Shown in pieces: positions 8,801 through 15,940 of a stretch of 20,379 nt of DNA. Position 1 is the first letter of the stretch; every line of letters begins with the position of its first letter. The stretch is from CAMCXT01 sp046302715 (GTDB taxonomy: Bacteria > Bacteroidota > Bacteroidia > M30B66). A program made the position numbers and the translations under genes. The notes under the pieces are model-generated. The model did not search any database, had not been told where the DNA came from, and worked only from the letters and a program-made list of their open reading frames with translations. The stretch lies in NCBI GenBank assembly GCA_046302715.1, contig JBKCHQ010000057.1:1-20379 (forward strand). Reading direction: 5' to 3'.

Positions 8801-9628
8801 ATTAATGATTTCATATTTGTAGAATGTCATGTTATTCAAGGCATTGTTTGTAGCAAACGAAAATGCCTGAGCTCGAATTTCAAGACCAATCGGGAAACCT
8901 CCGGTTTCGGAGTGAATATTTCCTTTGTCATTAAACACCCACCAAATGGTTTGATCGCCAAATAATCCAGCATTACAACCTAAATCGCCTGTAATATCAT
9001 ATTTCGGGTGTTCTGGAATTCCGGCTGAATCGCGGTAAAACGGATCATATTCCCCATCTCCATTCAAATCAGTAAATGGAGCTAGTTGAAAGGGATACCC
9101 ATTAGAAGCATCGCCGTTACCTGGCCAGGTTTCAATTGCCTCTGATGGAGATGGTGCCACACCAAAAACATATTCTTCTACTTCCTGCTTGGTAATTTTC
9201 CAATGCTTGTCGTAAGCTAAACATACGTCAGAGGTGATCGAAGCATCATCAAGCTTTAATGGGCCTGGCCAAAAGTCATTACCCGTTTGACGATATGTCA
9301 TAGCTGCTACTTTAAGGTTACCGCCATTATCTACACCGCCAATCCAAAGCGCTGAGGCAAATGCAGAATGTCGATTGGAACCTTTAGGAACCTCGTACTT
9401 TGGAGAGTTATTCAAATCCCACCACATATCGCCCGATGTAAAAATCAACGCACGAACGTTGTTTAAGTCCAAGTCGGTACGTCCGGCACCCGGTGAACAT
9501 GCCGCAGCACCCGATTTTGGTCCTGCCGTATGCGAAACCCTTCCGCCATTAACTCCTATGTTTTCTCTGGAAAACAACTGAACACTTATCAAAGTTACCA
9601 GAGCAGCTAAACTGATAGTACGTTTCAT
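5825..9628 (-). CDS. Large secreted protein with T9SS type A-like C-terminal sorting domain
   Basis: A 1267-residue secreted protein whose function I do not recognise. Residues 1 to about 20 are a signal peptide (MKRTISLAALVTLISVQLFS). The last 100 residues look like a type IX sorting domain: VVPNPYYAY, then KITNLPKDCKITIYTTNG, LDWDLKNQAGIPISSGIYII and GERVVKWFGVLRPIDLDSF. The body is acidic and rich in Asp, Asn, Gly and aromatics. An EF-hand-like loop, DLNGDGEYD, lies at 187-195, with further acidic stretches at about 317-323 and 344-373, suggesting calcium binding. Start ATG 9628 is preferred over 9652 because it places the signal peptide at the N-terminus. It sits 35 bp after the TonB receptor gene and 25 bp before the PorV-like gene, in an apparent operon. 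I infer export by T9SS and anchoring or release at the cell surface; no enzymatic motif is visible. Confidence 0.85.
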   Translation of the reverse strand: MKRTISLAALVTLISVQLFSRENIGVNGGRVSHTAGPKSGAAACSPGAGRTDLDLNNVRALIFTSGDMWWDLNNSPKYEVPKGSNRHSAFASALWIGGVDNGGNLKVAAMTYRQTGNDFWPGPLKLDDASITSDVCLAYDKHWKITKQEVEEYVFGVAPSPSEAIETWPGNGDASNGYPFQLAPFTDLNGDGEYDPFYRDSAGIPEHPKYDITGDLGCNAGLFGDQTIWWVFNDKGNIHSETGGFPIGLEIRAQAFSFATNNALNNMTFYKYEIINRSTFTVEDCYFGQWVDSDLGNYLDDYVGCDVGRGLGYTYNGDADDETATGYGINPPAFGLDFFEGPFMDADSADGIADPTVEPFALNGLGFGDGVIDNERIGMSKFVYYNNDFSITGNPEDAQDIYNYLRGRWKDGTQMVYGGTGYGTGTPTNFMFPGDTDPLGIGQMVEGAPASPQDSWDETSEGNTPADRRFVQSAGPFTLAPGAVNSITVGAVWARASAGGPTASVELLRLVDDDAQALFDNCFSIINGPDAPFAEIVELDKAFVMNFPNTNTETIRNYRDTTAIPGFGEVSYAFQGYQVYQLKDLTVTVNDLKDPSRARLVAQCDLEDSISQVVNRYYDISIEENVPQVEVTGGNEGIQNSFYFTTDAFAIGDNRLINHKSYYYLVLSYSVSENTNNSFNTPYLAGRRTQGLSNLQVYTVIPHNSAPLDGGTSLQSQYGDRPSMTRIEGNGNGGNELDLTDASVSEILSSNWSPTPTYQRNAAPVDIKVVNPLSIPDGDFEFKLLGTADTSHWTLTFNGTTYFSQSTLGSSVEEIISDWGFAVNVAKTFNPGDPASTNNGFIDATIDFADNTKRWLSFLQDEDGCDNAANWIRSGIAEATDDDPLCGDLANDDEQIYEKVLGGSFAPWPLVNRNTDGPGVSGAAVTQTLTNLRKTPSIDIVFTPDQSKWSRCPVLETNDVSATSEGGVRKLAVRAGASLGKDGNPDGTGFGMSWFPGYAINLETGERLNIAFGESSRLAEDNGRDMKFNPSSRTIYFSNGLVQNAMGGKHYIYVFGHSGDSDSDMPRYDEGQFLYEKLSQTPSPAFNTVFSDCIWVGLPLSVPAQDWLSNEVKVRLRVTKPYAKNLTSSDVATNPVNGNNPMYRFNTSDLAARRGDASVVDSLLNLINVVPNPYYAYSSYETGQLDNRVKITNLPKDCKITIYTTNGVLVRTYNKGDEKTSLDWDLKNQAGIPISSGIYIIHVVVPGVGERVVKWFGVLRPIDLDSF

Positions 9629-9663
9629 GAATTCTTCTTTTTTATAAAACATTTTAACCTGGA

Positions 9664-12600
9664 TCAGAAATTTACGATTGCACCGAAACGTATAATACGC
9701 GGACGGGCAAAATTATTGGGATTATTGATTTTTGCAGCATACAAATCAGCAAAAGAAATAGGGTCAACTTGTCCTGCGATAGTAGCTTGCGAAGTTGCCG
9801 CAGCTAAGAATCCGTCATCCTCCGGATTACCTGTTGCACGGTAAACTCCAACTACGTTGCGTGCATCAAGCAAGTTTTGAATTAAACAATAAACTTGAAT
9901 ATCAAGTACACGTCCCTCTTCATCATCTTTCTTACCTAGCTTAACTGCAAAGGTTTTATCAACACGAACATTGATTCTGTATTGGAAAGGAAGGCGTGAA
10001 CCGTTTAACGAACCTTTCAGCTGCGGACGGTTGGCAATACCAAAAGCTCCATCTTGAGTGAAGGCCGAAGAACGGCTGTAAGGTGTACCTGAATTAGCTA
10101 ATGCTACGATGTTGATACCTGAATTCTCTAAGAAATTTTTACCAAACAAACGAGGACCATTGTATTCTTTTCCTTCTCCGTAACGGAAGTCGAAAGTTGT
10201 TTGGAATTGATGGCGAACGTCAAAAGATAAAGGGATAGTGGTTCTTAGGTTAGGCTGTCCAGACTGGATAAGATTTAAACCGGCAGAAGAACTTGAACCT
10301 GTACCATCGGCAAATTGAAGGGTATAATTTGCGGTAAGACGAACGTTTCCTGTACGGCGAAGATCATAAGCCAATGACATCCCCTTTACAGTACCGAAAT
10401 CGATATTTCCGTAAGTAGTATAGTTTACAGGGTAAGCGTAGTTCACCGGAATTACCTGAATTAGGTTTCTAAGTTCACGGTAAAAAGCACTAATGGTAAG
10501 GGCGGAGCTTGTATTCAAGGCTTGCTTGAAACCAACTTCGTAGTCAATAGTGCGTTGTGGCTTGAGATCAGGATTGTTTACGGTATTACCAATATTGTTG
10601 GCAATGAAGAAATACTCAAGCGGGTCGAAACGGATACCGTCTGTTGGACGCTGGGTTAATACGTCGTAGTGAGCAAAGAACTGAGCCACATCAGAAATCG
10701 GGAACTGGAAGGCAATACGAGGCATTACATTCCATTGTGGTTTGTAATCGCGGAAGGCACCAGAGCGAATTTCAGTAACTTCAGGGTCAAGTAATGCCGG
10801 AGTTGCGCGACCGGTATTTGAAGCTTGAGCAATAGTAATTGGATCGGAAACTTCCTGACCATTGGCATTGTACCAACGATCACCGTTACGATAACCAACA
10901 ATGTTATCAATATCATTGAGGTTGGTGTTTTTAACATCACGCACATACACCACATAATCATCGCCAATATTAGATGGACGGGTGTTGTCGCCTGAGAAAT
11001 TAAACTCGCCTGCTTTACGCGTTTCGTAAAGTGCATACTTATCTTTCGGCACAGGCTGATTAGCATCGAAGCGGTCAACACGAACCCCGACATTGAAAAT
11101 CAAATCGCGGAAGGCAAATTTGTCCTGTAGGTAAAATGCATAATAAAGGGGAGAAAAAGCGCCTACTTCACGCAGATAATCACGACCGGTTGCATCTTTA
11201 TCGTTAAGGAACTGATCTAAAGAGCGACGGCCTTTGGTTTTGTTGCCGTAAGCATCATAACCATAGTAAGAAATTAATGAAGCACCGCCACCACCGTTAA
11301 GAAGCTCATCGGCACTAAACATATCAATAGAGAACGTACTTGGATCAAGATTGTCTACATCAATCCAATCGGTTCCGTTAAGTGGCAGACCCAATTTCTC
11401 TCTTAAATTGCGATCGAAAGTTGATTGAATATCGCCGTTATATAAACGGTTATAATTAATCGTATCATTAAAAGCACCCTGCGCATTGAATACTGGCTGA
11501 GGATTGTTCAAATCGAGCTGATCGATATGACGGTTGGTCAACTGACGCATTAACGACCAAAGACGCATAGGTGCAATAAAGTAGTTGCGGTCGGTACGTT
11601 GTTCTACTTCCAGACCAAAAGCAATTTCATGTCCTTTGATGTCACCAGATGCCGAACCAACGATACGTACCTGTTCGTTATTTACCTTATTCCATCCGTC
11701 CCAGTTAAAGCCGGTATTGTAGTAAAGCGAGTATACCGCATCAGGATTATCACCATTCAAAAGTCCTCCATTCTGAATAACTTGTGAGAAATTCTCGAAA
11801 TTATCTTCAGTAAAACCAGCGTTTTGACGATAATACTGACTGGTATAATTGGTTGTCAAAGGATTGAGTGTTCCGGGTTCGAAGGCGAAAAGTGTATCAC
11901 GGAAACCATTCTGAACAAAGCCCAGAAGGATATTATTGCCAACCGTATCAATACCGAAACCGTACGATGGAATTTTATACGTTTTGAACTTTCCTACATA
12001 CCCGTAATTGAAGAAATTCTCACGATGGCGGTCGTTAAACAATTGAATTTCTTCGCTGGTGTAGTCAGCCTGTACGGTGTAAAAGAAGTTTTTGAAGTTT
12101 GAAGCCGATTTTTCCTGCTCTGCAGAAGAACCGCCAAAACGTTGGGTAAATTTAACGTAGGCACGATAGGTATTGTCTATACGGCGAGGGTTGTTCTCTG
12201 CGTTAAACATCGAGAATGTATAAATAAACTCATTGCGATCGAAATAATCCCAAGTGCCACCAATAGTTAAGTTAGAAGATTCTCCCAAACGGAAATCAAT
12301 TTTACCGGCCAAACTCACGCGGTTTGACATGTAATTTTCTTTACGCTTAACATTTTCAAGATCAGAAGAACGCACGAATTGAGCATTCTGTACGTTACCA
12401 ATGCCCAGTGGTGCCGGACGAAGTGGATTTGCTGCAATTTCGTCGAGCTTATCTTTCTTTAATCGTGTAATTCCCACAGCCGAAGGATCGCGATCGGCCT
12501 CGCGTGAAAGTTCACCAGCGAAGAAGAAACCTATATAAGGCTGTTTGGTACCATCGGCTTTTTTGCGAGATGCGATAGGGCCAGTTAAATTTAATCCTAA

Positions 12601-13341
12601 AAGATTATATCCATATCCATCTACTGAACGAACCAGCTCAAAGCCCCCGTTGAACTGAGGCGAAGGCCCCCTTGTGGTAATACTGATAACCCCACCTGTA
12701 GCATCTCCATACATAGCAGGAACGCCACCCGTAATAATCTGAATTTGTTCAATACCCTGCTGCGGAACCGATGTAGAACCACGCACTTTAATACCATCAA
12801 CGAAGTAGAACGTAGCATCAGACCTCGAACCACGAACGTTAACCCCATCACCTTCATCGGATTGTGTAACGCCGGCAGTAGTAGCCGCTACCGATTGTAC
12901 GTTACGTGTGGGCAAGGCATATATTTCTTCCTTGGTTACCGTTTTACCTTGATAGTCATCAATCAGCGGAACGTCGTATTCCACCACCTCAAAAGTTTTG
13001 ATTTCTACAACCGATGATTCGAGTTTCACATCAACCGTGGTTATTTTACCCGCAGAAATTACCACACCCGTAGTTTTCAAAGGCTTATACCCTACATACG
13101 TAGTTTTAACCTCATATGACCCTGGATTTATGGGCTTAATCTGGTACTCCCCATTGATGTTTGATTGACCGGCACCTGCCTGAATACCTCCATTTTCAAC
13201 AATAATGTTGGCAAATGGAATGGGCTCGCCGGTTTTAGAATCTTTAATCGTTCCCTTAAGCGTTCCTGAACCCGACTGGGCTACAGCGAGAAACGAAAAG
13301 GAAATCACACTTAAAATACTCAGGTAAATGCTTCTTACCAT
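9664..13341 (-). CDS. TonB-dependent receptor with N-terminal carboxypeptidase-like regulatory domain
   Basis: A 1225-residue outer-membrane receptor. After a signal peptide (MVRSIYLSILSVISFSFLAVAQ) comes a carboxypeptidase-D regulatory-like beta sandwich (about 26-108: GTLKGTIKDSKTGEPIPFAN ... YVGYKPL). A TonB plug follows (about 132-224), with LPTRNVQSVAATTAGV, VNVRGSRSDATFYFVDGIKV and MYGDATGGVISITTRG, then the long barrel ending in FGAIVNF with the terminal Phe expected for barrel assembly. ATG 13341 is chosen because the upstream ATG at 13410 would bury the signal peptide behind 23 residues. Such receptors import a bound ligand with energy from TonB. The protein is larger than siderophore receptors and closer to the SusC class, but no SusD gene follows. 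The next gene encodes the T9SS cargo protein. The ligand is unknown. Confidence 0.93.
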   Translation of the reverse strand: MVRSIYLSILSVISFSFLAVAQSGSGTLKGTIKDSKTGEPIPFANIIVENGGIQAGAGQSNINGEYQIKPINPGSYEVKTTYVGYKPLKTTGVVISAGKITTVDVKLESSVVEIKTFEVVEYDVPLIDDYQGKTVTKEEIYALPTRNVQSVAATTAGVTQSDEGDGVNVRGSRSDATFYFVDGIKVRGSTSVPQQGIEQIQIITGGVPAMYGDATGGVISITTRGPSPQFNGGFELVRSVDGYGYNLLGLNLTGPIASRKKADGTKQPYIGFFFAGELSREADRDPSAVGITRLKKDKLDEIAANPLRPAPLGIGNVQNAQFVRSSDLENVKRKENYMSNRVSLAGKIDFRLGESSNLTIGGTWDYFDRNEFIYTFSMFNAENNPRRIDNTYRAYVKFTQRFGGSSAEQEKSASNFKNFFYTVQADYTSEEIQLFNDRHRENFFNYGYVGKFKTYKIPSYGFGIDTVGNNILLGFVQNGFRDTLFAFEPGTLNPLTTNYTSQYYRQNAGFTEDNFENFSQVIQNGGLLNGDNPDAVYSLYYNTGFNWDGWNKVNNEQVRIVGSASGDIKGHEIAFGLEVEQRTDRNYFIAPMRLWSLMRQLTNRHIDQLDLNNPQPVFNAQGAFNDTINYNRLYNGDIQSTFDRNLREKLGLPLNGTDWIDVDNLDPSTFSIDMFSADELLNGGGGASLISYYGYDAYGNKTKGRRSLDQFLNDKDATGRDYLREVGAFSPLYYAFYLQDKFAFRDLIFNVGVRVDRFDANQPVPKDKYALYETRKAGEFNFSGDNTRPSNIGDDYVVYVRDVKNTNLNDIDNIVGYRNGDRWYNANGQEVSDPITIAQASNTGRATPALLDPEVTEIRSGAFRDYKPQWNVMPRIAFQFPISDVAQFFAHYDVLTQRPTDGIRFDPLEYFFIANNIGNTVNNPDLKPQRTIDYEVGFKQALNTSSALTISAFYRELRNLIQVIPVNYAYPVNYTTYGNIDFGTVKGMSLAYDLRRTGNVRLTANYTLQFADGTGSSSSAGLNLIQSGQPNLRTTIPLSFDVRHQFQTTFDFRYGEGKEYNGPRLFGKNFLENSGINIVALANSGTPYSRSSAFTQDGAFGIANRPQLKGSLNGSRLPFQYRINVRVDKTFAVKLGKKDDEEGRVLDIQVYCLIQNLLDARNVVGVYRATGNPEDDGFLAAATSQATIAGQVDPISFADLYAAKINNPNNFARPRIIRFGAIVNF

Positions 13342-13596
13342 ATACGTGGTGTTAAAAAGGTACACTATTTTTTCAAGGTTGCTAAGATAGAAATTGAATG
13401 CATTGCGCATTAATTTTTGTTAAAAAAATAATAATACCCTCATAATGTGGGCGGTTAATTTTTTTCTTCGCCTTTTTGAGCCTGTAAGTATTACTATTTT
13501 TTTCGTCAAAACGTTAATTTCTTCCTAAAACAAACTTCGTAAACAAAGTTCTTTAAGATGGCAAAACTTCGAAAAAACATTTTTAGGAATTCGTCG

Positions 13597-13869
13597 CTAA
13601 TTGCGTTTTCGTTTTTTGCGCCTGTTAAGTCGGTCCGACTTCTTTTTTGCCCTCTTCATGCGTTTTTTTGTAGCCTTATCCTGTATAGACAAATGACGCT
13701 TTTTAAGCTTTTCTTCCACCTTCTTCTTCTTTTCAATCTGCTCCTCTTTTTTCTTACGGAGTTCCTTCTGTTGTTTTTTGCGGCTTAGCGGTTTTTCCTG
13801 AGCAAATGAATTATGATGCATCAGGAAAAATAAAGAAAGTACGAAGGCGATGGTTTTACAGAAACGCAT
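13597..13869 (-). CDS. Small, extremely basic secreted protein
   Basis: A 90-residue protein of unknown function. Residues 1 to about 23 are a signal peptide (MRFCKTIAFVLSLFFLMHHN, cut after SFA or FAQ). About half of the 67 mature residues are Lys or Arg, with interspersed Glu and Gln giving a helical, coiled-coil-like pattern; there is no Cys and very little hydrophobic content. That composition predicts a soluble, highly positive periplasmic or surface protein that could bind lipopolysaccharide, nucleic acid or cell-wall polymers, but this is inference only. Similar Lys-rich secreted proteins occur in Bacteroidota (recollection, not searched). It is divergent from the Rieske-like gene. A TATTTTTG box ends only 4 bp before the ATG, which would make the mRNA nearly leaderless. 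The clean signal peptide argues that the frame is real despite the low-complexity sequence. Confidence 0.65.
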   Translation of the reverse strand: MRFCKTIAFVLSLFFLMHHNSFAQEKPLSRKKQQKELRKKKEEQIEKKKKVEEKLKKRHLSIQDKATKKRMKRAKKKSDRLNRRKKRKRN

Positions 13870-13873
13870 GAAT

Positions 13874-13881
13874 CAAAAATA
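13874..13881 (-). promoter_or_regulatory. Candidate -7 promoter box (TATTTTTG) for the basic secreted protein
   Basis: The minus strand reads TATTTTTG here, a full match to the Bacteroidota -7 consensus TAnnTTTG. The ATG begins 4 bp later, so transcription would start at or next to the start codon. No clear -33 TTTG lies at the expected distance. Confidence 0.35.
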
Positions 13882-13911
13882 CATAATTTTAAAACGGAGC
13901 CTTGGCTTTTG

Positions 13912-13919
13912 TATTTTTG
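13912..13919 (+). promoter_or_regulatory. Candidate -7 promoter box (TATTTTTG) for the Rieske-like gene
   Basis: TATTTTTG matches TAnnTTTG and lies 21 bp before ATG 13941. It argues against the TTG start at 13902, which would lie upstream of the box. The same 8-mer, in opposite orientation, precedes the divergent neighbour. Confidence 0.4.
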
Positions 13920-13940
13920 ACATACGAAATTTTAATGTGG

Positions 13941-14387
13941 ATGTTTAAAGGATCTAAAACCGTAATGGTCTTTTTTGGGGCATTAAGCTGCATGCTTCAT
14001 TTGGCTTGCAAAAAAGAATCGATTAACGATCAACTTGGCATACCTTACGTTTCAGTATCGCGTTACATATTCTTAAATGACCCTGCATTTATAGGGCTAA
14101 ATCCTGTTGGTGGATTTGCTTATCTCGATGCGGGCTCGAAAGGAATAATCGTTTATCACCGTGCTTTTGATGAATACGTGGCATTTGACCGCCATTGTAC
14201 ATGGCAAACCAACCAGGGATGCGCTATTTATAATGATACGGCATCGCAAGTGATTTTAAATTGTCCATGCTGCACTTCGCGTTTTTCTTTAATAGATGGC
14301 AGCGTACTGAATGGGCCCAGCATTAATCCGCTGCTTCAATACCGGGCACAAATAAGCTCCCCAGGCACATTACATATATATAATTAA
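13941..14387 (+). CDS. Rieske-fold protein with non-canonical cluster ligands, candidate lipoprotein
   Basis: A 148-residue protein. The N-terminus is a basic plus hydrophobic leader ending in LHLAC-KKE (Cys23), an imperfect lipobox, so a lipid anchor is possible. The C-terminal half follows the small Rieske domain: VAFDRHCTWQ, ILNCPCCTSRFSLIDG, then SVLNGPSINPLLQY, which is the usual loop and strand after the cluster. Normal Rieske sites are CxH and CxxH. Here the first is Cys86-Thr-Trp88 and the second Cys108-Pro-Cys110-Cys111, so both His ligands are missing and extra cysteines (94, 110, 111) are present. A Cys-ligated [2Fe-2S] cluster, a zinc site or a disulfide-stabilised relic are all possible. 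The frame is open to TTG 13902, and ATG 13935 is also possible; 13941 best fits the leader (MFKGSKT) and the promoter box. A shared terminator follows directly. Confidence 0.75.
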   Translation: MFKGSKTVMVFFGALSCMLHLACKKESINDQLGIPYVSVSRYIFLNDPAFIGLNPVGGFAYLDAGSKGIIVYHRAFDEYVAFDRHCTWQTNQGCAIYNDTASQVILNCPCCTSRFSLIDGSVLNGPSINPLLQYRAQISSPGTLHIYN

Positions 14388-14417
14388 AAACCCCCGAACT
14401 TTTAAGAACGGGGGTTT
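14388..14417. terminator. Bidirectional hairpin terminator between the Rieske-like gene and ahcY
   Basis: AAACCCCCG (14388-14396) and CGGGGGTTT (14409-14417) form a perfect 9 bp GC-rich stem with a 12-base loop. On the minus strand the stem continues into TTTTTAATTA, a good U tract for ending ahcY; on the plus strand only a short TTT follows, for the Rieske-like gene. The hairpin starts at the base after the Rieske-like stop codon. Confidence 0.85.
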
Positions 14418-14441
14418 CGCAATTATTTTGAAAAGCCTCGA

Positions 14442-15764
14442 TTAATAACGATAATATTCCGGCTTAAACGGACCGGCAACATTAACCCCGATATAATCGG
14501 CCTGATCGTGATTTAGCACATCGAGTTCGGCTCCCAATTTACCCAAATGCAGGGCGGCAACTTTTTCATCGAGATGCTTGGGTAAAGTGTACACCTTTTT
14601 CTCGTAAGCCGAAGTGTTAGTCCATAATTCAAGCTGAGCCAGCGTTTGATTCGTGAAAGAGTTCGACATCACAAACGAAGGGTGACCTGTTGCACAGCCC
14701 AAATTAACCAAACGACCTTCTGCAAGTACGATTATGTCTTTGCCATCTACCGTGTATTTATCCACCTGAGGCTTGATTTCGTCTTTGCTGTTTCCATAAT
14801 TAGCATTTAACCAAGCCATGTCGATTTCGGTATCGAAATGCCCGATATTACAAACAATGGCATTGTGTTTCATAGCACGGAAATGACGGTCGGTAACGAT
14901 GTCTTTATTTCCAGTAGCCGTAACAATAATATCAGCCTGTTTAACGGCATTGTCCATTTTCATCACCTGATATCCGTCCATACAAGCCTGAAGAGCGCAG
15001 ATCGGATCAATTTCGGTAACAATTACGCGCACACCTTGTGAACTAAGCGATTGCGCCGAACCTTTTCCTACGTCACCGTAACCGGCTACAACCGCTACCT
15101 TACCGGCAAGCATTAGGTCGGTAGCACGACGGATGGCATCCACCAAAGACTCACGACATCCATATTTATTATCGAATTTCGATTTAGTTACCGAATCGTT
15201 GATATTAATGGCAGGAACCAACAAGGTTCCTTTTTTCATGCGCTCATACAAACGATGCACACCCGTAGTGGTTTCTTCCGACAAACCACGGATTCCTTCT
15301 GCCAATTCAGGGTATTTATCAAATACCATATTGGTAAGGTCGCCACCATCATCCAATATCATATTTAATGGCTTACGATCAGGACCAAAGAACAACGTTT
15401 GTTCGATGCACCAGTCGAATTCCTCGGCGGTCATTCCCTTCCAGGCATAAACCGGAATACCTGCAGCAGCGATGGCCGCAGCAGCATGATCTTGAGTAGA
15501 AAAAATATTACAAGACGACCAGGTAACCTCAGCTCCCAATTCCACAAGGGTTTCGATAAGCACAGCGGTTTGAATGGTCATGTGCAGACAGCCTGCAACA
15601 CGCGCACCAGCCAAAGGCTTAGAAGCACCATATTCCTTGCGCAATGCCATTAAACCAGGCATTTCGGCCTCAGCAAGTTTAATTTCTTTTCTCCCCCACT
15701 CTGCAAGTGAGATGTCTTTTACTTTATACGGGATGTAATTGTCCACCGCCACGTTATTTTCCAT
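14442..15764 (-). CDS. ahcY: Adenosylhomocysteinase (S-adenosyl-L-homocysteine hydrolase)
   Basis: A 440-residue cytoplasmic enzyme that splits S-adenosylhomocysteine to adenosine and homocysteine, removing the inhibitor left by SAM-dependent methylations. Visible landmarks are His61 (GCLHMTIQTA), Asp139 in LDDGGD, Glu164 in SEETTTGVHRL, the NDSVTKSKFDN segment with Lys194 and Asp198, the NAD-binding GYGDVGKG (228-235), GHFDTEIDM, GCATGHPSFVMSNSF, and the C-terminal KPEYYRY whose Lys and Tyr reach the NAD of the partner subunit. Length and landmarks match the full bacterial enzyme. The gene stands alone, with its own candidate promoter box (15787-15794) and terminator (14388-14417). No SAM or SAH riboswitch fold is evident in the roughly 175 bp leader shared with clpP. 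Confidence 0.98.
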   Translation of the reverse strand: MENNVAVDNYIPYKVKDISLAEWGRKEIKLAEAEMPGLMALRKEYGASKPLAGARVAGCLHMTIQTAVLIETLVELGAEVTWSSCNIFSTQDHAAAAIAAAGIPVYAWKGMTAEEFDWCIEQTLFFGPDRKPLNMILDDGGDLTNMVFDKYPELAEGIRGLSEETTTGVHRLYERMKKGTLLVPAININDSVTKSKFDNKYGCRESLVDAIRRATDLMLAGKVAVVAGYGDVGKGSAQSLSSQGVRVIVTEIDPICALQACMDGYQVMKMDNAVKQADIIVTATGNKDIVTDRHFRAMKHNAIVCNIGHFDTEIDMAWLNANYGNSKDEIKPQVDKYTVDGKDIIVLAEGRLVNLGCATGHPSFVMSNSFTNQTLAQLELWTNTSAYEKKVYTLPKHLDEKVAALHLGKLGAELDVLNHDQADYIGVNVAGPFKPEYYRY

Positions 15765-15786
15765 AGTATTTATGTTAAAAGGACTG

Positions 15787-15794
15787 CAAAAATA
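15787..15794 (-). promoter_or_regulatory. Candidate -7 promoter box (TATTTTTG) for ahcY
   Basis: The minus strand reads TATTTTTG, a full match to TAnnTTTG, ending 22 bp before the ahcY ATG. This gives a leader of about 15 bases. I see no convincing -33 TTTG. Confidence 0.4.
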
Positions 15795-15940
15795 GAAAAT
15801 TATTCATCATATAATACATTAAATTATTGAAATCCTGATGTATTGCTGTATTTAACATTTTGACGAACGAAAATTCAAAATGCTTGTTGTACCTTGCAGC
15901 GTTAAAATTTGTTTAATCATCACATTTGTATCATAAATCT

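Noticed and set aside
11824..12102. Plus-strand open frame of 92 codons inside the TonB receptor gene
   Set aside because: The minus strand encodes an intact, recognisable receptor over the same bases, and the product has no leader or motif.
13342..13410. Upstream ATG for the TonB receptor (23 extra residues)
   Set aside because: It would place a second hydrophobic segment before a good signal peptide that begins at ATG 13341.
13342..13596. Possible small gene or RNA in the gap before the TonB receptor
   Set aside because: The gap is AT-rich with short A and T runs and near-repeats of AAACTTCG, but has no coding frame, strong hairpin or exact promoter box that I can support.
15765..15940. 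Possible SAH or SAM riboswitch upstream of ahcY
   Set aside because: The predicted leader from the TATTTTTG box is only about 15 bases, and no GC-rich pairing typical of these riboswitches is visible in the gap.
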